Source of the DNA: Deltaproteobacteria bacterium CSP1-8
Lineage (GTDB): Bacteria > Desulfobacterota > Deferrimicrobia > Deferrimicrobiales > Deferrimicrobiaceae
NCBI GenBank assembly: GCA_001443455.1
Contig: LDXO01000019.1
Location: 1-37,507 of the forward strand
Direction of reading: 5' to 3'
Length of the DNA stretch: 37,507 nucleotides
Part shown: in pieces, positions 33,460 to 37,507 of the stretch
Position numbering within the stretch: the stretch's first letter is position 1
How the letters are laid out: each line of letters starts with the position of its first letter
Translations under genes and position numbers: made by a program
The notes under the pieces: generated by a model
What the model was told of the DNA's origin: nothing
The model's input: the letters and a program-made list of their open reading frames with translations, nothing else
Database searches by the model: none

Positions 33460-34561
33460 GCCTCGGGATGCGTCGCCCGACCTGCGTGAGAATTTCGTAG
33501 GGGATCGTCCCCGAGATGCGGGCGAGCTCGTCCGCGGTCGCCCCCCCTTCCCCCATCACGACGACATCCGTCCCGACCGACACACCGGGAACATCGGTTA
33601 CGTCCAGCATCGTGTGGTCCATGCAGACCCTCCCGGCCACCGGCACCCGGTGCCCGTTCACCCACATCGAGGCGGCGTTGGAGAAACCCCGGCGATAACC
33701 GTCGGCGTATCCCAGCGGGACCGCGGCGATCCTGCGCTTCCCCGCGCAGAGAAAGTGACGACCGTAGCTCACCGGGTGACCTGCGGGAAGCTCCTTGAGC
33801 GAGATGATCCTGGTGAGCAGCCGCATCACCGGCTTCAAGCCCAGGTCGGCCCCTGCCCCTTCCGCCGGCAGGGACCCGTAGAGGGTGATCCCCGGGCGCA
33901 CCATGTCGAAGACATGCTCCCGGTACGACAGGATCCCCGCGCTGTTCAGCGCATGGGCGCGCACGGCCGCGCCGAAGGCTTTCCGGACCAGCGGTACCTC
34001 CTCGGCGAACGCGGACAGCTGCATCCGGGTGAACTCCCTGTCCGCCTCGGCGCTTCCGTCGGCCGAGGAGAGGTGGGTCATGACCCCGTCGACTCGCAGG
34101 GCACTCCCGGACCCGATCGCCTCGATCGCCGCCTTCGTCGCACGGCGGAGAAGCCCGAGGCGCCCCATCCCCGTGTCGATCTTGATGTGGACCGGAAAGG
34201 GCTTCCCGCTCCTTGCGCCTACCCGCGAGAGGTAGGGGATCTGCCCCAGGTCGAACAGCGCGGCGGAGAGCCCGACGGCGTGGGCCTCCTCGGCCTGCTG
34301 CTCGTCCACACCCCCCAGCACCACCAACGGCTCGGTGATCCCGGCCCGTCGCAGCTCCACCCCCTCCTCCACCAAGGCCACCCCGAACATGCGCACGCCC
34401 TCTCCCCGCAGCGTCCTGGCAACGGGGACCGCCCCGTGCCCGTACGCATCCGCCTTGACGATCGCGAAGATCGAGGCCGAAGAGGGAAGGAGGGAGCGGA
34501 TGATCCTGAGATTGTTGCGCAGTGCAGGGAGGTGGATTTCCGCCACGGTGGGTCTTGCCAA
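33446..34561 (-). CDS. alr: Alanine racemase
   Basis: A 371-residue PLP enzyme that supplies D-alanine for peptidoglycan. The PLP lysine is Lys36 in AIVKADAYGHGA, the second catalytic tyrosine lies in PLGYADGYRR (about 282-291), and MVRPGITLYGS and VGRVCMDH-like AGRVCMDHTMLDVT are typical. I chose the TTG at 34561: AAGGAG sits 7 nt upstream and translation then begins ARPTVAEIHLPALRNNL, which is where the family starts. The frame is open back to 34708, but that part is unrelated sequence. It is the first gene of the 11-gene minus-strand run and diverges from the thiamine operon. Confidence 0.94.
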   Translation of the reverse strand: MARPTVAEIHLPALRNNLRIIRSLLPSSASIFAIVKADAYGHGAVPVARTLRGEGVRMFGVALVEEGVELRRAGITEPLVVLGGVDEQQAEEAHAVGLSAALFDLGQIPYLSRVGARSGKPFPVHIKIDTGMGRLGLLRRATKAAIEAIGSGSALRVDGVMTHLSSADGSAEADREFTRMQLSAFAEEVPLVRKAFGAAVRAHALNSAGILSYREHVFDMVRPGITLYGSLPAEGAGADLGLKPVMRLLTRIISLKELPAGHPVSYGRHFLCAGKRRIAAVPLGYADGYRRGFSNAASMWVNGHRVPVAGRVCMDHTMLDVTDVPGVSVGTDVVVMGEGGATADELARISGTIPYEILTQVGRRIPRRVVD

Positions 34562-34609
34562 ACGGATACTCCTTGCGACCGGGATCGGCTTGATCTGTTC
34601 CGGAAAGTC

Positions 34610-34632
34610 TACTTGAACCCCCCCGTCAAGTA
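34610..34632. promoter_or_regulatory. Inverted repeat between alr and the thiamine operon
   Basis: TACTTGA (34610-34616) and TCAAGTA (34626-34632) are perfect inverted copies around a 9-base ACCCCCCCG. It lies 49 nt upstream of the alr TTG. No well-spaced sigma70 promoter for alr is obvious there, so this may be an operator or part of an unrecognised promoter. Confidence 0.3.
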
Positions 34633-34695
34633 AATACGGGCGGGCACTTCGCCGCAATCGCAAGGCCTCCCGCTGGTCTCCCGCTGTTCTCCCGC

Positions 34696-34724
34696 TTGAC
34701 AACCACAAGGGGGGGAAATACCAT
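34696..34724 (+). promoter_or_regulatory. Sigma70-type promoter of the thiamine operon
   Basis: A consensus -35 TTGACA (34696-34701) and a -10 TACCAT (34719-34724) are separated by 17 bp. Transcription would begin near 34731, a few bases before the TPP riboswitch, which fits a riboswitch at the extreme 5' end of the message. Confidence 0.8.
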
Positions 34725-34735
34725 GAAATAAAAGC

Positions 34736-34826
34736 CGCCAGGGGTGCTTTTCGCTGAGAGCCCGCGCTTTTCGAGCGGGCAACCCGTCGAACCTGATCCG
34801 GATAATACCGGCGCAGGGAGCGTGGT
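34736..34826 (+). ncRNA. TPP riboswitch (THI element)
   Basis: The conserved core is present in order: AGGGGTGC then GCTGAGAG, a P3 stem GCCCGC/GCGGGC (34760-34780 region), ACCCGTCGAACCTGATC, GGATAATACCGGCG and CAGGGAG. The THI element binds thiamine pyrophosphate and turns off thiamine genes. Here it lies between a promoter and an intrinsic terminator, with the thiH-position gene, thiS and thiG downstream. Exact ends of the P1 stem are approximate. Confidence 0.95.
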
Positions 34827-34835
34827 GCTCTTCGA

Positions 34836-34862
34836 ACCGTGCCTGATTGTGGCGCGGTTTTT
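34836..34862 (+). terminator. Intrinsic terminator, expression platform of the TPP riboswitch
   Basis: The stem ACCGTGCC (34836-34843) pairs with GGCGCGGT (34851-34858; one G-U pair) around a 7-nt loop, and is followed by a run of five T (34858-34862). It begins about 10 nt after the aptamer and ends 16 nt before the ATG of the next gene. Thus the riboswitch most likely works by transcription termination. I did not identify the competing antiterminator with certainty. Confidence 0.8.
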
Positions 34863-34878
34863 CATTTTCGGGGGAATC

Positions 34879-36288
34879 ATGTCGATGCTTCCGCAGAACA
34901 TGCAATCCCGGAGCGACCTCCTGCCCGTCTCTCCGGGGGAGATCTCCCGGCTTCAAGACGATGCCGCGCCCTTTCGGCGGCGCGAGGCGTTTTCCCTGCT
35001 TGCGTCCCTGTCCCCGAAGCGCAGGCTCTCCCTCCCGGAAGCCGCCCGCCTGCTGGCCACCGGGGACCCGATGGTGTGGGAAACGGCCGCGGGGATGGCC
35101 CGGGCCGTGCGCGAAGAGGTCTTCGGGCGGCGGATCGTGCTGTTCGCTCCCCTCTACCTTTCCAATGAGTGCGGAAACAACTGCCTGTACTGCGGGTTCC
35201 GCAAGGACAACCGGGAAGCCGGGAGGATCACCCTTTCCCCCGAACATGCCGTCCGGGAGGCCCGGTTCCTCGAAAGAAAGGGGTTCCATCGTCTCCTGCT
35301 GGTCAGCGGGGAACATCCGGGAAAGACCGACGCAGGGTACATCGCGGACGTCCTCCGGGCGATCTATCGCGGGACGGGGATGCGCATCCTGCACGTGAAC
35401 GCCGCCCCGATGCCCGAGGAGGAGTTACGGCTCCTCCGGGAGGCAGGCGCCGGAGTGTATCAGGTGTTCCAGGAGACGTACCACCCGGAGACTTACCGGG
35501 CGATGCACCCCTCCGGGCCGAAAGCGGACTTCGCCTGGCGACTCACGTGCATGGACCGGGCGATGAGGGCGGGGTTCCGGGACGTAGGGATCGGCGCACT
35601 CCTCGGACTCTACGACTACCGGTTCGAGGTCCTGTCGGTCATCCGGCACGCGGAATCCCTTCGGGAGGCGTACGGGACGTTCCCCCACACGATCTCCGTC
35701 CCCCGGTTCAAGAGGGCCTTCGGTTCACCCCTGCGGGAGGCACCCCGGCCGGTTTCCGACGACGAGTTCGAGAAAATCGTGATTGTCTACCGGCTTTCCG
35801 TCCCGACGGCCGGCATCGTCGTGACCACGCGGGAGCCGGCGGCGCTGCGCGACAGGGTCCTGGACATCGGGGCGTCGCAGATCAGCGCGGGGTCGAAGAC
35901 CGACCCGGGCGGGTACGAAGAGGGTGTCCGGCGAGTCGACTCGGAGCAGTTCGAACTGGACGATACGCGACCGGTCGAGGAGATCATCCGGATGATCCTC
36001 GGGCGCGGATACCTTCCCTCTCTCTGCACCAGTTGCTACCGGCGCAACCGTACGGGAGACGCCTTCACGGAGATGGCGGCCGACGGGCAGATCCGGGGTT
36101 TTTGCCTTCCCAACGCGCTCCTGACGCTGGCCGAGTACGCGGTTTCCGCGGGGGATCCCCGCCTGCGGGACGAATGTCTCGCCGCGGTCCGGGAGGGGAA
36201 GGAGGAGATGGAAGGGTCGATCCTTGCCGAGGCATTCGAGCGGATGCTTTCGCGGGTACTCGCGGGAGAGAAGGACCTCTACTTCTGA
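34879..36288 (+). CDS. HydG-type radical SAM tyrosine lyase in the thiH position
   Basis: A 469-residue radical SAM enzyme. The SAM cluster motif CX3CX2C is Cys98, Cys102, Cys105 in [13 protein letters not shown]. HydG-type segments follow: [45 protein letters not shown] (His270) and [11 protein letters not shown]. The C-terminus has the auxiliary-cluster motif CX2CX22C (Cys383, Cys386, Cys409), as in HydG; E. coli ThiH (377 residues) lacks it. Both enzymes split tyrosine to p-cresol and dehydroglycine; ThiH supplies it for the thiazole ring, while HydG makes CO and cyanide for the hydrogenase H-cluster. The TPP riboswitch and thiS-thiG downstream favour a thiamine role. The ATG follows GGGGG. 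Confidence 0.9.
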   Translation: MSMLPQNMQSRSDLLPVSPGEISRLQDDAAPFRRREAFSLLASLSPKRRLSLPEAARLLATGDPMVWETAAGMARAVREEVFGRRIVLFAPLYLSNECGNNCLYCGFRKDNREAGRITLSPEHAVREARFLERKGFHRLLLVSGEHPGKTDAGYIADVLRAIYRGTGMRILHVNAAPMPEEELRLLREAGAGVYQVFQETYHPETYRAMHPSGPKADFAWRLTCMDRAMRAGFRDVGIGALLGLYDYRFEVLSVIRHAESLREAYGTFPHTISVPRFKRAFGSPLREAPRPVSDDEFEKIVIVYRLSVPTAGIVVTTREPAALRDRVLDIGASQISAGSKTDPGGYEEGVRRVDSEQFELDDTRPVEEIIRMILGRGYLPSLCTSCYRRNRTGDAFTEMAADGQIRGFCLPNALLTLAEYAVSAGDPRLRDECLAAVREGKEEMEGSILAEAFERMLSRVLAGEKDLYF

Positions 36289-36304
36289 AACGACGGGGAG
36301 GCAC

Positions 36305-36505
36305 GTGGAGATCATCGTGAACGGGGAAAGACGACGGATCGACGAGGGAACGACGGTCCTCTCGCTGCTCCGGGAGCTCTCCTTGCCCATGACGCGCGTT
36401 GCAGTGGAGCGAAACCTGTCCCTCGTCCGGAAGGCGGAGTTCGCCGAGACGGTCCTTAGCGAGGGGGACCGACTTGAGATCGTGACATTCGTGGGAGGAG
36501 GATAG
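36305..36505 (+). CDS. thiS: Sulfur carrier protein ThiS
   Basis: A 66-residue ubiquitin-like protein that carries the sulfur for the thiazole ring as a C-terminal thiocarboxylate. It starts [21 protein letters not shown] and has the usual [12 protein letters not shown] and the ending VTFVGGG, so the terminal GG is present with one extra glycine. The GTG at 36305 lies after GGGGAGG; the frame is open upstream but inside the previous gene. It precedes thiG by 3 nt. Confidence 0.94.
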   Translation: MEIIVNGERRRIDEGTTVLSLLRELSLPMTRVAVERNLSLVRKAEFAETVLSEGDRLEIVTFVGGG

Positions 36506-36508
36506 AGG

Positions 36509-37279
36509 ATGGACACTCCGCTTACGCTGGGGGGAAAGACGTTCCGCTCCCGGTTGCTGGTGGGCACGGGGAAGTACCCGGATTACCCGACCATGGCGCG
36601 GGCCCTTGCGGCCTCCGGCGCCGAGATCGTGACGGTGGCGGTCCGCAGAGTGGAGCTTAACAGGCGCAAAGAGTCGCTTCTGGACCACGTGGACCCGAAG
36701 AAATACTTCCTCCTTCCCAACACGGCCGCCTGCTACACCGTGGAGGACGCGGTGCGCACCTGCTTTCTCGCCCGGGAGGCGGGGATGTCGAACATGGTGA
36801 AGCTGGAGGTGATCGGGGACGAAAAGACCCTCTTCCCCGACACGGAGGGGCTTCTCCGGGCGGCCAAGCACCTGGTCAAGGAGGGGTTCATCGTCCTGCC
36901 GTACACCAACGACGACCCGATCATGGCGAAAAAGCTCGAGGACGCCGGTTGCGCCGCGGTGATGCCCCTGGCGGCTCCCATCGGGTCGGGCCTCGGGATC
37001 CGCAACCCGTTCAACATCAAGATCATCCTGGAGACCGTGAAGGTCCCGGTGATCGTCGATGCGGGAGTGGGGACGGCATCCGATGCGGCGGTGGCGATGG
37101 AGCTCGGGTGCCACGGCGTCCTGATGAACACGGGGATCGCGGGGGCGAAGGACCCGGTGCTGATGGCCGAGGCGATGCGGGAGGCGGTCTCGGCGGGCCG
37201 GAAGGCGTTTCTGGCCGGAAGGATCGCGAAGAAGCTCTACGCCACGGCGTCCTCCCCGCTCGACGGGACGTTCTTCTAG
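36509..37279 (+). CDS. thiG: Thiazole synthase
   Basis: A 256-residue TIM-barrel enzyme that forms the thiazole phosphate from deoxyxylulose 5-phosphate, ThiS thiocarboxylate and dehydroglycine. The Schiff-base lysine is Lys98 in [52 protein letters not shown] and [11 protein letters not shown] are all conserved. Its ATG comes 3 nt after the thiS stop. Its TAG stop is the first codon of repeat copy C. No thiF or thiE follows within the window. Confidence 0.97.
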   Translation: MDTPLTLGGKTFRSRLLVGTGKYPDYPTMARALAASGAEIVTVAVRRVELNRRKESLLDHVDPKKYFLLPNTAACYTVEDAVRTCFLAREAGMSNMVKLEVIGDEKTLFPDTEGLLRAAKHLVKEGFIVLPYTNDDPIMAKKLEDAGCAAVMPLAAPIGSGLGIRNPFNIKIILETVKVPVIVDAGVGTASDAAVAMELGCHGVLMNTGIAGAKDPVLMAEAMREAVSAGRKAFLAGRIAKKLYATASSPLDGTFF

Positions 37280-37507
37280 TGTACCGTCTCGTAAATAGCT
37301 TGACGCACCGAGAGCGTCGATGCGCCGCGCCAGCAAGGCGCGCGACTGAGGCATACCGTTGAGTATGGTGAAGAAGCGCAACGAAGCGGGAGCGAGGGGC
37401 CTGTCCCCGGAAGGGTCGGCAGCCGAGGCGAAGCGGATGCGCCGTCAGACCGCGAAGGACGACCGAGCACGGCGCAGGCGTACTGGCGGTACGCCGAGCC
37501 GGGCGCA
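37277..37507 (+). repeat. Intergenic mosaic repeat, copy C
   Basis: Begins at the thiG stop TAG and continues to the window end. The first 26 nt match copy A (23 of 26). 37305-37331 matches copy B at 23113-23139 (26 of 27). 37396-37416 matches copy A at 72-92 in inverted orientation (20 of 21). Small palindromes are present, such as GGCGTAC/GTACGCC around 37478-37496, and two related subunits around ATACCGTTGAGTAT and GGCGTACTGGCGGTACGCC. No gene is visible. The right end is cut by the window. Confidence 0.7.

Noticed and set aside
34879-36288. Part of a hydrogenase maturation (hyd) cluster
   Set aside because: No hydE, hydF or hydrogenase gene is present; the TPP riboswitch and thiS-thiG point to thiamine synthesis.
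37299-37507. Possible coding region in the end repeat
   Set aside because: Open frames exist but consist of Arg/Ala/Gly-rich translations of the repeat, without a ribosome-binding site or similarity to known proteins.

Overview
The window looks like chromosomal DNA from a G+C-rich, Gram-negative bacterium. Lipid-asymmetry genes (mlaEFD), an ADP-heptose synthesis enzyme (rfaE2) and a LapA/LapB-like protein imply an outer membrane with LPS. The order rplU-rpmA-obgE-proB-proA-nadD-rsfS, the Se/S-carrier-like protein and the protein types suggest the old Deltaproteobacteria (Desulfuromonadales/Geobacter-like or a relative). That placement is inference; no rRNA or other taxonomic marker gene is present. 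Nearly all of the sequence is coding, genes are tightly packed with many 4-nt start/stop overlaps, and GTG and TTG starts are frequent.

Layout. 1-135: one copy of an intergenic repeat family. 136-3123 (minus): radC-plsC-rnj (DNA-repair-like JAB protein, phospholipid acyltransferase, RNase J). 3219-8973 (plus): MoxR ATPase, DUF58 protein and transglutaminase-like membrane protein, all translationally coupled, then comM/yifB behind a leader whose perfect 14-bp inverted repeat would bury the comM ribosome-binding site. 9022-10014 (minus): a lone FAD/NAD(P) oxidoreductase. 10080-18658 (plus): a strong sigma70-type promoter, then rplU, rpmA, obgE, proB, proA, nadD, rsfS, a LapA-LapB fusion, a comF-like gene without a normal start codon, an omega-amidase-like nitrilase and rfaE2. 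18736-22061 (minus): Se/S-carrier-like protein (DUF3343), LysM lytic transglycosylase with its own promoter, and a cysteine desulfurase. 22109-22893 (plus): a small membrane protein and a DUF721/DciA-like protein. 22894-23280: a composite repeat region with no gene. 23281-34561 (minus): an 11-gene run, alr-mlaE-mlaF-mlaD-purH-purD-purE-DUF89-sua5-DUF1015-methyltransferase. 34696-37279 (plus): a thiamine operon with promoter, TPP riboswitch, intrinsic terminator, a HydG-type radical SAM enzyme in the thiH position, thiS and thiG. 37277-37507: a third repeat copy.

Most genes are housekeeping: ribosome assembly, proline, NAD, purine and thiamine synthesis, and envelope upkeep. The less ordinary items are: (i) a protein with every HydG hallmark, including the C-terminal CX2CX22C cluster motif, under TPP riboswitch control; (ii) an MlaD whose C-terminal third reads like a membrane beta-barrel, so one polypeptide could span inner membrane, periplasm and outer membrane; (iii) LapA and LapB fused in one chain; (iv) the self-complementary leader of comM; (v) three mosaic repeats that each begin exactly at the TAG stop codon of a gene; and (vi) several genes whose best start is not ATG, GTG or TTG.
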